Below, one piece after another: positions 41,160 through 51,090 of a stretch of DNA of 64,000 nucleotides (its first letter is position 1; each line of letters begins with the position of its first letter). The notes under the pieces were generated by a model. The model did no database searches. It was not told where the DNA came from and saw only the letters and a list, made by a program, of their open reading frames with translations. Origin of the DNA: Marinoscillum pacificum (GTDB lineage Bacteria > Bacteroidota > Bacteroidia > Cytophagales > Cyclobacteriaceae). Where the stretch lies: assembly GCF_024714495.1 (NCBI RefSeq), contig NZ_JAMZMJ010000012.1, positions 62,001-126,000 on the forward strand, in the 5' to 3' direction. Position numbers and translations under genes: made by a program.

Positions 41160-41630
41160 ATGACAGACACGCTGCAGAAATATTATTTGTTACCGAGCGG
41201 GATTTTTGTGGAGAAAGAACCTCATGTGGTGGATACAGTTTTGGGGTCATGCGTGGCAGTTTGTCTGTATGATGATCGATTGAAGGTTGGTGGAATAAAT
41301 CACTATATGCTGCCTTTTTGGAATGGGCAGGGATTGGCTTCTCCCAAATATGGAAATATTGCCATGGATAAGCTGATTGAAAAAATGGAGCTAATAGGAT
41401 CCAAACGTACCAATATGATTGCCAAAGTTTTTGGTGGTGCCAATCAAATGCAAAGCAGTCTTGGAGTAGGGCAGCGCAATGTAATGATGGTAAAAGACTA
41501 TTTGGCAGATGCTCGAATACCAATAGTTGCAGAAAATGTCGGTGGAGAAATCGGTAGAAAGATTCGATTTAATACGAATAATGGTCAGGTGTTGATGAAG
41601 TTCTTACAAAAGCAGACTCATGATAGTTGA
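41160..41630 (+). CDS. cheD: chemoreceptor glutamine deamidase CheD
   Basis: A 156-residue protein started at ATG 41160; an upstream in-frame TTG at 41109 would overlap the preceding gene. Catalytic Cys31 lies in [10 protein letters not shown], His48 in GGINHYMLP, and a conserved Thr (T26) is nearby. It converts Gln to Glu in MCPs, providing methylation sites. Its 3' end overlaps cheB by 11 bp. Confidence 0.93.
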   Translation: MTDTLQKYYLLPSGIFVEKEPHVVDTVLGSCVAVCLYDDRLKVGGINHYMLPFWNGQGLASPKYGNIAMDKLIEKMELIGSKRTNMIAKVFGGANQMQSSLGVGQRNVMMVKDYLADARIPIVAENVGGEIGRKIRFNTNNGQVLMKFLQKQTHDS

Positions 41631-42711
41631 AAAGGTTTCTAAGTCCGTAAGGACAATTGAAAAGAAAATAAAAGTCCTAGTTATTGATGATTCTGCTTTG
41701 GTGCGCAATACACTGAGCTCTATTTATAATTCAGATGAAGAAATTGAGGTAATTGGTACTGCATCGGATCCATATGTGGCAGTAGAAATCATACGTCAGG
41801 AGGTTCCAGATGTAATCTCTCTAGATGTGGAAATGCCTAAAATGGACGGAATCACCTTTTTGTCCAAACTAATGTCACAACACCCAATTCCGGTTGTGAT
41901 TCTGTCTACTCTGACAGAGAAAAGTGCAGAAAACGCCATTTTGGCTATGGAATATGGTGCGGTAGAAGTGGTCGCAAAACCAAGGTTGGGTACTCGCCAG
42001 CAATTGGAAAACGTGAAAGCGCAGCTTTGTGAAAAAATAAAAGCAGCTTCTAAAGCACACGTTAGGAGAAGAGGTATTTCTTCAAATGCTTATAAAGCAC
42101 CTGCAAGAACATCGCATTCTTCTCCTATTCAGACAACAGAAAAGGTTATTGCCGTTGGTGCCTCTACTGGAGGTACGGAAGCCATTCGCGTGATGCTCTC
42201 AGAAATGCCATTGGACTGTCCCGGGATCATTATTACCCAACATATGCCGGAGGTGTTTACCACACAATTTGCCAAACGTTTGGATGAAATTTGTCCGATA
42301 AATGTCAGGGAGGCCAAGCATGGAGATACCGTGTTGAGAGGAACAGCACTGATTGCTCCAGGGAATCAACATATGTGCCTGAAGCGAAGCGGAACAAGAT
42401 ATTATGTAGAGCTAAACAGCCAGCCACATGTAAACAACCATCGACCAAGTATTGATGTTTTGTTTCATTCGGTAGCACAATATGCTGGTAAAAACTCGAT
42501 TGGAGTATTGCTCACAGGAATGGGAGCAGATGGAGCAAAGGGTATGAAAAATATGAGAGAAATGGGAGCCTATACTGTAGCACAGGATGAGGCTTCATGT
42601 GTGGTGTATGGAATGCCAAAAGAGGCGGTCAAATTAGAGGCCGCTTCGATTTCCTTGCCATTGGATAAAATTTCAAATCATATCATTCGGAAGATATTAC
42701 AGACTAATTAA
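41620..42711 (+). CDS. cheB: chemotaxis methylesterase CheB
   Basis: A 363-residue two-domain enzyme: receiver domain with D23-D24 and phospho-acceptor D69 ([12 protein letters not shown]), a linker, and a C-terminal methylesterase with [19 protein letters not shown] (catalytic Ser), [17 protein letters not shown] (catalytic His), and [13 protein letters not shown] (catalytic Asp). It removes methyl groups from MCPs and provides adaptation together with cheR. Overlaps cheD; cheY2 follows by 11 bp. Confidence 0.96.
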   Translation: MIVEKVSKSVRTIEKKIKVLVIDDSALVRNTLSSIYNSDEEIEVIGTASDPYVAVEIIRQEVPDVISLDVEMPKMDGITFLSKLMSQHPIPVVILSTLTEKSAENAILAMEYGAVEVVAKPRLGTRQQLENVKAQLCEKIKAASKAHVRRRGISSNAYKAPARTSHSSPIQTTEKVIAVGASTGGTEAIRVMLSEMPLDCPGIIITQHMPEVFTTQFAKRLDEICPINVREAKHGDTVLRGTALIAPGNQHMCLKRSGTRYYVELNSQPHVNNHRPSIDVLFHSVAQYAGKNSIGVLLTGMGADGAKGMKNMREMGAYTVAQDEASCVVYGMPKEAVKLEAASISLPLDKISNHIIRKILQTN

Positions 42712-42722
42712 TCACAGAAACT

Positions 42723-43097
42723 ATGAGTAAAACAGTTTTAATAGTTGATGATTCCATTTACATGCGAATGCTTATTAAGCAAGCGGTGGAAAAAATTGGC
42801 TACACAGTAGTAGCGGAAGCTGCCAATGGGGCTTCTGCCATTGAGTTGGCTTTAGAGCATGAGCCAGATCTTATCACCCTGGATAATGTAATGCCAGATA
42901 TGTTTGGCGCTGAAGTTTTGAAAACATTCAAAGATGAAGGACTAACCTCTGAAGTAATTGTCATTTCTGCAGTTGGTCAAAAAACTGTTATTGAAAAAGA
43001 AAAAGCACTTGGTATCGCTGAATTTATTGTTAAGCCATTCACGGAGGAGCAATTAATAGATGTGATAACTAACGTGATGCAAAGTAAAGCAGCTTAA
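42723..43097 (+). CDS. CheY-like response regulator 2
   Basis: A 124-residue receiver domain: D9-D10 (IVDDSIYM), phospho-acceptor D54 (ITLDNVMPDM), Ser in VISAVGQK in place of the more usual Thr, and Lys in FIVKPF. It resembles the classical CheY of gliding or flagellated bacteria more than CheY1 does (VDDSxxMRxL). Last gene before the terminator at 43125-43157. Confidence 0.92.
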   Translation: MSKTVLIVDDSIYMRMLIKQAVEKIGYTVVAEAANGASAIELALEHEPDLITLDNVMPDMFGAEVLKTFKDEGLTSEVIVISAVGQKTVIEKEKALGIAEFIVKPFTEEQLIDVITNVMQSKAA

Positions 43098-43124
43098 TAG
43101 CTGTTTGTTTTTACTGTTTCTGGC

Positions 43125-43157
43125 GACTGCCTCTGTACCTCTAGAGGCAGTCTTTTT
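43125..43157 (+). terminator. intrinsic terminator of the chemotaxis operon
   Basis: GACTGCCTCT, 8-base loop, AGAGGCAGTC (10 bp perfect), then TTTTT. It closes the operon that begins with the STAS gene. Confidence 0.95.
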
Positions 43158-43221
43158 ACAATACACAGTTTGATGTGATTGTAACAATGATTAGTTTGGT
43201 GGAACCATCAACCTAGTCCCT

Positions 43222-45036
43222 ATGAGTGTCATCTTTAACAATGATGACGATATTTCGCGTATTCAAAACCGTGTAATCGATCAATTATTGATTGCGGTAA
43301 GCATTTTGGGTGCCGTAATTATCGTGCTTTCCCTTCTTGGAGTCTTTCTTTTTGGGCCTCGCGTTACCACAATTGTTCACTCTACAGTGTTTGTTTTAGT
43401 GGTCGCCATAACAATTCTGAGGCATCGATTCAGGCCTGTGGTAAAACTGGCTTTCTTGCTTACCTGTCTTGGACTGGATATTTTATATAGTGTTTACCAT
43501 GACGGGTATATTTCTTCGGCCAAGATCGTAATGACCATTTTGCCGGTTTTTATCTCCTTTATCTGTCCCATTCGCAGAGCCATTTACTTTTTAGTTGTCA
43601 TGGTAACGGCCTATCTAACACTAGGCTATTTGCATATCAATGGAGTTTTGGAGTCGGCGTTAGCTGCTGGTGAGTTCATCACAAGACCATTCGCCTGGAT
43701 CATGGATTGTGCCATTATTGCATTCTCATCAATAGGATTGATGTATGTTGGGAAGATGTATAATCAGGCTGTTCTAGAGAACTCTGAATTGATCAAATTA
43801 CAGAATGCCGAGATTTTAAACCGAGGTAAGAAGTATGAGATGCTTTTTCAAAGTTCTAACGATGCCATCATGCTCATTCGGGAGATGAAAGTGGTTGATT
43901 GTAATGAGAAGGCACTAAGCTTATATGGGTATTCAAGAGAGGAACTATTAGGAGCAAATCCCTTAATGTTGAGTCCAGCATTGCAACCTGATGGGCAAAC
44001 ATCAGCTAGTAAGGCAGATTATTATGGCAAAGCGGTAGCTAAAGGGGAGCCTCAATTTTTTGAGTGGCTTCATTTTAAAAAAAGCGGTGAGTCATTTAAT
44101 TCTTTTTTGAGTTTGAAATTGGTAAAGCTTGAAGGATCCAGGTTTGTTCAGGCAGTGATACGTGATATCACACGACAAAAACAGATAGAGAACGAGCTGC
44201 TAAACCACCAAAATCACTTAGAGAAACTGGTGGAAGAGCGCACTTTAAAGCTAGAACAGGCTAATAAAATGCTGTCTGATGCCAACAATGAATTAAAGGA
44301 AACACTCAGTCAGCTACAGCAAACTCAAGCACAACTAGTGGAAAGTGAAAAAATGGCTTCAGTGGGTATTCTTACGGCCGGTATTAGCCATGAGATCAAC
44401 AATCCACTTAATTTTATTCTTGGTGGACTGTATAAACTAAAAGATACTTTTACAAATCCTGAAGAATATGAAGATGAGGATGAGTTAGAAGAAACCAGAG
44501 TAGAAACAATCGAAATTATTGATGATGGGGTTACTCGAATTCGGGATATTGTTAAAAGCTTAAATCATTTTAACCGAGCGAACGATCGCATCATGCAGCC
44601 CTGTGACATTCATTTGATTCTGGACAATTGTCTGCGAATTTTGAATCATGAATTGATGGGCCAGCAGGTAATAAAGAACTTTTATGAAGGTGATTTGAAA
44701 GTTTATGGGAATGATGGAAAATTGCATCAAATATTTTTGAATTTAATTCATAACGCCAACCAATCAATTCTAGGCAAAGGGGAAATAGAAGTGGTCACCA
44801 GTCTGGGCAAAGAATCTCAGAAAGTACTAGTCACAGTTAAAGATAATGGTACCGGTATATCCGATGAAAACATTAATCGAGTGTTTGATCCATTCTTTAC
44901 TACCAAACCACCTGGAGAAGGGGTTGGTTTAGGGCTATTTATCGTCTATCAGATTGTGAAAGATCATGAAGGTGACATCCAGATTTTCTCTGACAAATCC
45001 GGGACAAGTGTCACTATTGAATTGCCAATTGGTTAG
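43222..45036 (+). CDS. membrane PAS sensor histidine kinase
   Basis: A 604-residue kinase. Five or six hydrophobic segments fill residues about 15-185 ([85 protein letters not shown]). A PAS domain follows at about 210-320 ([40 protein letters not shown]), then a coiled-coil, the phospho-acceptor His in [14 protein letters not shown] at about residue 390, and the ATPase with [20 protein letters not shown] and [15 protein letters not shown]. No receiver is attached. Its 3' end overlaps the convergent hydrolase gene by 4 bp. It may serve the chemotaxis locus but has its own transcript after the terminator. Confidence 0.94.
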   Translation: MSVIFNNDDDISRIQNRVIDQLLIAVSILGAVIIVLSLLGVFLFGPRVTTIVHSTVFVLVVAITILRHRFRPVVKLAFLLTCLGLDILYSVYHDGYISSAKIVMTILPVFISFICPIRRAIYFLVVMVTAYLTLGYLHINGVLESALAAGEFITRPFAWIMDCAIIAFSSIGLMYVGKMYNQAVLENSELIKLQNAEILNRGKKYEMLFQSSNDAIMLIREMKVVDCNEKALSLYGYSREELLGANPLMLSPALQPDGQTSASKADYYGKAVAKGEPQFFEWLHFKKSGESFNSFLSLKLVKLEGSRFVQAVIRDITRQKQIENELLNHQNHLEKLVEERTLKLEQANKMLSDANNELKETLSQLQQTQAQLVESEKMASVGILTAGISHEINNPLNFILGGLYKLKDTFTNPEEYEDEDELEETRVETIEIIDDGVTRIRDIVKSLNHFNRANDRIMQPCDIHLILDNCLRILNHELMGQQVIKNFYEGDLKVYGNDGKLHQIFLNLIHNANQSILGKGEIEVVTSLGKESQKVLVTVKDNGTGISDENINRVFDPFFTTKPPGEGVGLGLFIVYQIVKDHEGDIQIFSDKSGTSVTIELPIG

Positions 45037-45911
45037 TCCAGATTTTTCAGCCATTGGATAAGTAGGTCTGGCCAGTCAGCAAGATGATCCTTTTCTAGTG
45101 CCAGGCTGAAACCATGTCCACCTTCAGGGTAAATGTGCATTTCTGCAGGGACCTTGTTTTTGACTAATGCTTTATAGAATACTAAACTGTTCTCCACTGG
45201 CACAGCCCCATCATCAGACGCATGAAGTAAGAAGGTAGGCGGAGTATTCGTATTGACCTGCAGCTCGTTTGAGTATAATGTCACTAAATGATTAGATGGA
45301 TTTTTGCCAATTAAATTGTTTCGAGAACCCATATGCGTGAATTCAGAGTTCATGGAAATAACAGGATATATCAATGCCATAAAGTCAGGTCTTGTGATTT
45401 CATCAAAATGTGTACCTAACGTAGAAGCCAAGTGACCTCCAGCGGAGAAACCCATTATGCCCACTTTGCTCCTGTCGATGTTCCAGGAAGAAGCATTTTT
45501 TCGCACTAGTTTCATGGCTTGCTGTGCATCCATTAAAGGAGATTTATGAGGATCAATATTACTCTCATTTTCAGGTAATCGATATTTTAGTACAATAGCC
45601 GCAATACCATGCCCATTTAAAAACTTGGCAACGTCAGTTCCTTCCCAATCATATGCCAATATCTGATAGCCACCACCAGGGCAAATAATGACAGCTTGAC
45701 CCGTGGCATTTTGTTTGGAAGGTAAGAATACATCAATGGTAGGATTGATGACTTTGGAAATACGGACAATGTCGCTTGAGTCACTGTATTCCTCTATGCT
45801 TGTTGATTTAGAGTTTGGCACTTCATCTGGCCAAAGTGGTAAAGTAAAGTTTTGAGCAATTACAGTAAAATTTATCAGTACCAGGGTGATGGTAATAACG
45901 GTTCTCATCAT
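45033..45911 (-). CDS. secreted esterase/lipase, alpha/beta hydrolase
   Basis: A 292-residue protein with a signal peptide (MMRTVITITLVLINFTVIAQ). The fold begins with a strand and AVIICPGGGYQILAYDWEG oxyanion region, then LKYRLPENES, the nucleophile S156 in GIMGFSAGGHLAS, an Asp in LLHASDDGAVPV and a His in GGHGFSLA. This is the BD-FAE/acetyl-xylan-esterase-like type that removes acyl groups from polysaccharides or xenobiotics. Single transcript, minus strand. Confidence 0.85.
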   Translation of the reverse strand: MMRTVITITLVLINFTVIAQNFTLPLWPDEVPNSKSTSIEEYSDSSDIVRISKVINPTIDVFLPSKQNATGQAVIICPGGGYQILAYDWEGTDVAKFLNGHGIAAIVLKYRLPENESNIDPHKSPLMDAQQAMKLVRKNASSWNIDRSKVGIMGFSAGGHLASTLGTHFDEITRPDFMALIYPVISMNSEFTHMGSRNNLIGKNPSNHLVTLYSNELQVNTNTPPTFLLHASDDGAVPVENSLVFYKALVKNKVPAEMHIYPEGGHGFSLALEKDHLADWPDLLIQWLKNLD

Positions 45912-45980
45912 TGTTGAATTTAGATGATAAAGTTAAGAGACTTCTTGATTTGCCATTAATTTGAGAAATTAATCTCGTAT

Positions 45981-46763
45981 ATGATTTATAAAAGAAAAGA
46001 ACCAACTCCGGAGTTGAGTGATTTCATAGAATGTTTTTGGATTGTGGATAGCGAAGGAGATACCACGCTTTTTCCACAAAAAATCATACCTGATGGCTTT
46101 CCTGAGTTGATTTTTCACTACGGGGACCCGTATAGAATTTGCATTTCTGGAGAATGGGAGCTGCAATCCAAGAACCTTATCGCTGGTCAGATAACCAAAT
46201 ATTTTTATCTGGAGAATTCTGGTGTTTCAGGGATGATCGGAGTGAAGATGAAACCCTGGGCAATCCATTCATTGTTTGGCTTGAACATGGCATCGTTGGT
46301 GGATAAAGTTTGGAGACTTGAAGAAATAGTTCCGGATTTCGTTTGTCCAGAACCTGCTCTTCACAGCTTTGATGAGTTTTGTGTTGCCATTGAATCATTG
46401 ATTTTGAGTCGAAAGCCAAATGAATCTCGTGTCAAACGAGGAGTAGAGGCCATACAGTTGAATCATGGTATGTTGGATTTGTCTTATTTGTCCAGTCAAA
46501 TAGGTGTTGGCGAGCGTCAATTGGAGAGGTTGTTCAAAAATGAGATTGGATTAAGTCCAAAATTCTATGCAAGAATTATTCGCTTAAGCTACATTTTCCA
46601 GCAAGTGGAAGAAGGTGACTATGGCTGGGCTCAATTGGCTTATCAGGCCGGATTTACGGATCAAAGCCACCTCATCAAGAACTTTAAGGAATTTACAGGT
46701 GAGGACCCTTCGAAGTACGATTTTGATCACCCTGATATGGCTAATTTCTTTATGAGGAAGTGA
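45981..46763 (+). CDS. AraC-family transcriptional regulator (DUF6597 N-terminal domain)
   Basis: A 260-residue regulator. The N-terminal half (LSDFIECFWIVDSEGDTTLF, IIPDGFPELIFHYGDPYRI, GVKMKPWAIHSLFGL) matches the DUF6597 sensor-like domain. The C-terminal half holds two helix-turn-helix motifs, LSYLSSQIGVGERQLERLFK and WAQLAYQAGFTDQSHLIKNF, then the AraC end FKEFTGEDPSKY. It is divergent from the hydrolase gene, which may be its target. Ligand unknown. Confidence 0.9.
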   Translation: MIYKRKEPTPELSDFIECFWIVDSEGDTTLFPQKIIPDGFPELIFHYGDPYRICISGEWELQSKNLIAGQITKYFYLENSGVSGMIGVKMKPWAIHSLFGLNMASLVDKVWRLEEIVPDFVCPEPALHSFDEFCVAIESLILSRKPNESRVKRGVEAIQLNHGMLDLSYLSSQIGVGERQLERLFKNEIGLSPKFYARIIRLSYIFQQVEEGDYGWAQLAYQAGFTDQSHLIKNFKEFTGEDPSKYDFDHPDMANFFMRK

Positions 46764-46821
46764 TGTCGGTTTTTTACTAGATCAATTTTTGGAAGCATCC
46801 TTTATTTGACGTTAAAAAACT

Positions 46822-47271
46822 ATGAGAGCTATACTAATGCTTGCGGGTCTGACACTTTTCATTTCTTGTTCTGGGCAAAGTGACATGTCGATAAAAGAAA
46901 TTGCCTGGATGATGGGCAATTGGGAGCGGACTGACCTAAAACCAGGAAAAAAAGGTTATGAGATTTGGTCATTGGAAAATGCGGATTTGGTAGGTATGGG
47001 GGTTTCCATCACTGGAAGTGATACCACTTTTGTTGAAAAGCTAAGAATTGAACTGGTTAACAATGTTTTCTATTATGTTGCTGAAGTTCCTGGTAATTCG
47101 GAGCCAACCAGATTTGAGGTTACAGTTTTGAGGCAGAATTACCTAAAATGTGAAAATCCAACTCATGACTTTCCTAAAGAAATTATCTATGAGCGAGATG
47201 GTGAACGACTGACAGCTATTATTGCTGCCGGCCAAAAAAAGATGTCCTTTGCTTTCAGGGAAATGAAATAG
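46822..47271 (+). CDS. DUF6265-like lipoprotein
   Basis: A 149-residue protein with a lipobox near the N-terminus (LTLFISCSGQ, Cys as lipidation site). The mature part has IAWMMGNWERTDLKPGKKGY, YEIWSLENADLVGMGVSI, and LKCENPTHDFPKEIIYERDG, the pattern of the DUF6265 family, which often shows an WMxGxW start and a small lipocalin-like barrel. Function unknown. It follows the AraC gene by 58 bp. Confidence 0.75.
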   Translation: MRAILMLAGLTLFISCSGQSDMSIKEIAWMMGNWERTDLKPGKKGYEIWSLENADLVGMGVSITGSDTTFVEKLRIELVNNVFYYVAEVPGNSEPTRFEVTVLRQNYLKCENPTHDFPKEIIYERDGERLTAIIAAGQKKMSFAFREMK

Positions 47272-47532
47272 ATGTACAACTTTTCATCTATATCTGCCGC
47301 CTAACACCAATGAAAGCATGGTTGTGAGTGTCCTTCTCAGGGTATATATAAATGATAATATTGATCTATTGATTTGTTAGAAATGGATTAAGCTGACCAT
47401 TCGTTTTGTGAGGTATGGACTGTTCACTCATTGGAATGGATAGGTCTTAAATTAAGGATTTGAAGAATATTCTTTTGTCAATCTTTAAAATGCTTATACT
47501 TTCTCCTACCTTCGTACCTTCATTTTTAGGGT

Positions 47533-48840
47533 ATGAGACAGAAGTTATTAAGAGACGGAGCTAGTGAATTGTCTTATGAAATTCGCGGAATAGTAAAGAA
47601 GGCGGAACAACTGGAGCAACTTGGTTATGAGATTCTTTGGGAAAATATTGGCGACCCAATCCAAAAGAACCATAAGTTGCCTGAATGGATGAAGGATATC
47701 ATAGCCGGCTTGCTTTATGAAGATAATACTTATGGATACAGTCATTCTAAAGGAGTATTGTCAACGCGTCAATTTTTAGCTGACCTTAACAATAAGCGTG
47801 ATGGAGTACAGATTGGGGCTCAGGACATTACTTTTTTCAATGGCCTTGGCGATGCAATTCAAAAGATCTATCAATACCTATTACCCACATCACGAGTAAT
47901 AGGGCCGTCTCCAGCATACTCAACCCACTCTTCTGCCGAAGCAGCGCATGCCAACCATCATCCGATGACTTATAAGTTGGATCCAGATAACTCCTGGTAT
48001 CCGGATATGGATGATTTATATAATAAGGTAAAGTATAACCCTAGCATTGTGGGGATACTTATCATCAATCCGGATAACCCAACGGGAATGGTGTATCCGA
48101 AGCATATCCTACAGCGAATGGTGGATATCGCTAAAGAATTTAACCTGTTCCTGATCTGTGATGAGATCTACATGAACATCATCTACAATGGCGCTGAGAC
48201 GTGTACGCTAGCTGAGGTGGTTGGCGATGTGCCAGCCATTTCATTGAAAGGTATTTCCAAAGAATTCCCTTGGCCAGGTGCCCGCTGTGGGTGGGCCGAA
48301 TATTACAATCGTACTAGTGATACAGAGTTTTCAAGACTTTGTGATACCATTGACAATGCAAAAATGATCGAGGTGAGTTCTACCAAGCTACCTCAGTTGT
48401 CTATTCCCAGAATCATGCAGGATGACAGATATCCTCAGTTTATTGCAGAGACGAAGGAAAAAATTGGTAGAAGAAGCGCTTACTTGAATGAAGTATTCAA
48501 GGATGTACCTTACGTGAAATTCAATCAAACCAATGGTGCATTTTATAACACCATGATTTTTGAAAAGGACGTGCTGAAAGAAGGACAAAAATTGAAGATT
48601 GATGACCCTAAAGTACAGGCGCTTTTAGATAATTGGTTGGATAGTACGACCATGACTCAGGATAAACGATTTGTATATTACTTGTTAGCAGCCAAACAAG
48701 TGTGTATCGTTCCAATTTCCTCGTTTGCCTCTGATCTTCTAGGCTTCCGATTGACATTGCTTGAGGAAGATGAAGAATTGATTGCAAAAACCTTCAATAG
48801 AATCAAAGAAGGCGTAATCGAATACTGCGAGTCAGTTTAA
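47533..48840 (+). CDS. pyridoxal-phosphate-dependent aminotransferase, class I
   Basis: A 435-residue enzyme. NPDNPTG at residues 179-185 and the PLP-contacting D210 in ICDEIYMNI, then the Schiff-base lysine K243 in SLKGISKEFPWPGARCGW. A final Arg-containing segment SSFASDLLGFRLTLLEED contacts the substrate carboxylate. AlaA/aspartate-type substrates are likely but not fixed. Its stop overlaps the convergent PIN gene by 4 bp. Confidence 0.88.
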   Translation: MRQKLLRDGASELSYEIRGIVKKAEQLEQLGYEILWENIGDPIQKNHKLPEWMKDIIAGLLYEDNTYGYSHSKGVLSTRQFLADLNNKRDGVQIGAQDITFFNGLGDAIQKIYQYLLPTSRVIGPSPAYSTHSSAEAAHANHHPMTYKLDPDNSWYPDMDDLYNKVKYNPSIVGILIINPDNPTGMVYPKHILQRMVDIAKEFNLFLICDEIYMNIIYNGAETCTLAEVVGDVPAISLKGISKEFPWPGARCGWAEYYNRTSDTEFSRLCDTIDNAKMIEVSSTKLPQLSIPRIMQDDRYPQFIAETKEKIGRRSAYLNEVFKDVPYVKFNQTNGAFYNTMIFEKDVLKEGQKLKIDDPKVQALLDNWLDSTTMTQDKRFVYYLLAAKQVCIVPISSFASDLLGFRLTLLEEDEELIAKTFNRIKEGVIEYCESV

Positions 48841-49250
48841 TTTAAATTGGCAAGAAATTCTTCTGCATTCATAACCGGAAGTGAAGAGGATTTGAAGTCT
48901 TTCTGATTTCTGGTTATAATGATATCAGCCTTGAATTCTGTGGCAGAGAAGTACTGCAAAGCATCTTCAAAATCCCTGAAATCGGAATTGAGTGATAGTT
49001 CTATGATTTTGCTGTTCAAATCAAGAATAGTGGTTAGCGATTTTAGATTTCTCAATATTTGACGTGTTTTCACGTCTGTTAATTGCTGAGATAAAATGTA
49101 GTAAGTGTTGGCGAAAGAAAGAGATGATACCATCAACGTTACTCTGCCACGATCTGCTAGTGAAAAGAGCTTGCTTGCTGCGTTATAGAATGGGGCTCTC
49201 TGTGAGAGAAGATCAATAATAATGTTGGTGTCAACTAAAAGTCTGCTCAT
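48837..49250 (-). CDS. PIN-domain toxin, VapC-like
   Basis: A 137-residue PIN ribonuclease: first acidic residue in LLVDTNIIIDLL (D7), further acidic residues in SDFRDFEDALQYFSATEF, and ADIIITRNQKDF near the C-terminus. The three-acid active site of the family appears present. It overlaps the antitoxin gene by 4 bp. It likely cleaves tRNA or mRNA in the absence of its partner. Confidence 0.87.
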   Translation of the reverse strand: MSRLLVDTNIIIDLLSQRAPFYNAASKLFSLADRGRVTLMVSSLSFANTYYILSQQLTDVKTRQILRNLKSLTTILDLNSKIIELSLNSDFRDFEDALQYFSATEFKADIIITRNQKDFKSSSLPVMNAEEFLANLN

Positions 49251-49486
49251 TGGTATTTCTTATCCAGAAACTTTGTGTATTCCAGTTGATCTTCATCCTG
49301 AGGGATTTCAATTACACCAGATAAGCTTTTTACCAGAGGGGTTATTTCTTGATCATATGGATTTTGGGTAACAGCTAGTAAATAGTTTTCCACCATTTTG
49401 GAAACGCTAGTTTGATGCTTTTTGGCATACTTTTTCGCTTCCTCTATGATGCTGCTTTCTAGCTTAAGTGTCAATTTAGAATCCAT
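49247..49486 (-). CDS. DUF6364-like antitoxin
   Basis: A 79-residue ribbon-helix-helix-like protein: KLTLKLESSIIEEAKKYAKK forms the strand and first helix, then HQTSVSKMVENYLLAVTQ as the second helix. The acidic C-terminus (PQDEDQLEYTKFLDKKYQ) would bind the PIN toxin. This is the DUF6364 type of VapB antitoxin common in Bacteroidota. The first gene of the two-gene unit, reading leftwards. Confidence 0.85.
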   Translation of the reverse strand: MDSKLTLKLESSIIEEAKKYAKKHQTSVSKMVENYLLAVTQNPYDQEITPLVKSLSGVIEIPQDEDQLEYTKFLDKKYQ

Positions 49487-49540
49487 TATACGTGCTTAAT
49501 TTTATAATAGATACGTATAAAAATAAATAGAAGTTGCTAA

Positions 49541-50404
49541 TTAATCAAAAATCACTGTCTTGTTGTTGTGAACCAGGGCTTTTCGTTCCAAATGGGTCCA
49601 AATAGCCCTGGACAACACGATCTTTTCCAGGTCTTTCCCTTTGCGAATCAAGTCTTCGACTGTGTCTTTGTGCGTGATTTTGGCGACATCTTGTTCTAAA
49701 ATTGGACCAGCATCTAGATCGGCAGTGACGTAGTGACTTGTAGCTCCTATGATTTTTACACCACGCTCGTATGCTCGATGATAAGGCTTTGCTCCTGCAA
49801 ATGCTGGTAAGAAGCTATGATGAATATTGATGATTTTGTTAGGATAGCTCTTGATGAAATTATCACTTAGGATTTGCATATACCTTGCGAGTATCATGAA
49901 GTCTATATCCAATTCTGTGAGCAAAGTCATCTGAGCCCGCTCTACTTCAGATTTGTTTTCCTTGTTGATTTCAAAGAAGTAAAAAGGGATTCCGTATCTC
50001 TGAGCTAGCTCTTCATGCATTTTGTGATTGGAGATGATCGCCGGAATTTCTACTTGCCACTCACCAGAATAGTGTCTGGATAAAATGTCATACAAACAAT
50101 GGGAAGCTTTGGATACGAAGACGGCCATTCTAGGCTTACGATCTGTAAAATGCAATTGCCACTGCATTTCATATTCATTGGCTATTTGGTTGGCAAAGGC
50201 ATCTCGAATGTCTTCTTTAGGAATGTCAAAAGCATCAAGTTCCCACTCCACACGCATGAAAAAGACACCATCTGATTTGTCAACGTGCTCATCCAGGTCA
50301 ATGATGTTCCCATTGTGCTCAAACAAGAAATGTGTGATCGTACTGATAAGACCTTTACGGTCATTACAGTGAATTAATAAAATAGCGTGATTTTTCAGGC
50401 CCAT
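49541..50404 (-). CDS. purU: formyltetrahydrofolate deformylase
   Basis: A 287-residue enzyme started at ATG 50404 (an upstream TTG at 50410 would add two residues). N-terminal ACT domain: ILLIHCNDRKGLISTITHFL, then the formyltransferase-like domain: IPAIISNHKMHEELAQRYGI, IINIHHSFLPAFAGAKPYHR (catalytic Asn and His), ATSHYVTADLDAGPILEQDV (catalytic Asp). It hydrolyses 10-formyl-THF to formate and THF and feeds PurT. E. coli PurU is 280 residues. Confidence 0.96.
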   Translation of the reverse strand: MGLKNHAILLIHCNDRKGLISTITHFLFEHNGNIIDLDEHVDKSDGVFFMRVEWELDAFDIPKEDIRDAFANQIANEYEMQWQLHFTDRKPRMAVFVSKASHCLYDILSRHYSGEWQVEIPAIISNHKMHEELAQRYGIPFYFFEINKENKSEVERAQMTLLTELDIDFMILARYMQILSDNFIKSYPNKIINIHHSFLPAFAGAKPYHRAYERGVKIIGATSHYVTADLDAGPILEQDVAKITHKDTVEDLIRKGKDLEKIVLSRAIWTHLERKALVHNNKTVIFD

Positions 50405-50463
50405 ATCCAATCAATTAGCAACAAAAAACGGGGTCTGTTTATTCTTGGGATGGTAAATCTATA

Positions 50464-51072
50464 TTAGCTCTGGGATAAATCGGGTAGTTTCCAGTGGTAT
50501 TTTACAGCTAGCACTCTGAAACTTACTATGAAAGAAACGGTGATCAATACATTGACAATTTGTTCTACTCCAAAGTGCTCCATGATGGCATAAATAATCC
50601 CTCCTGCGATACAGGTAAGTGCATAAATCTCTTGTCTAAAAATCAATGGAATATCGTTGCAGACTATGTCTCTAATCACTCCACCAAATACGGCTGATAC
50701 CATCCCCATCATGATAGCGATTACTGGATGAACACCAAAAGTCAGAGCCTTCTGTAGTCCTAAAACTGTAAAAACGGCAATTCCTACTGTGTCGAATATG
50801 AAAAATGTTCTTCGAAGCTTCATGACTGTTTTGCCAAAGAATAAGGAGATAATCAGGCCAGAACCGATCATGATTAGGTAAATGATGTCTTTCATCCAGC
50901 CAACGGGGGTACTGCCTAGAAGTAAATCTCTTACCGTACCACCACCTATTGCTGTGATGAAGCCTACAGCAGCTATGCCGAACATGTCAAGCTTTTTATC
51001 TCGACCTGCCAGCGCACCACTGATGGCAAAAACCATAGTTCCGATGATATCGATAAAATAAAGAATGTTCAC
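50464..51072 (-). CDS. trimeric intracellular cation (TRIC)-type channel family protein, UPF0126
   Basis: A 202-residue membrane protein with seven hydrophobic segments and an internal repeat: the half AISGALAGRDKKLDMFGI...GGGTVRDLLLG is mirrored by VHPVIAIMMGMVSAVFGGVIRDIVCNDIP. This is the YadS/YicG group of prokaryotic TRIC relatives. It starts at GTG 51072. Ion selectivity unknown. It reads in the same direction as purU and queG. Confidence 0.93.
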   Translation of the reverse strand: MNILYFIDIIGTMVFAISGALAGRDKKLDMFGIAAVGFITAIGGGTVRDLLLGSTPVGWMKDIIYLIMIGSGLIISLFFGKTVMKLRRTFFIFDTVGIAVFTVLGLQKALTFGVHPVIAIMMGMVSAVFGGVIRDIVCNDIPLIFRQEIYALTCIAGGIIYAIMEHFGVEQIVNVLITVSFIVSFRVLAVKYHWKLPDLSQS

Positions 51073-51090
51073 AGAAACGAAGGTAAGGGT

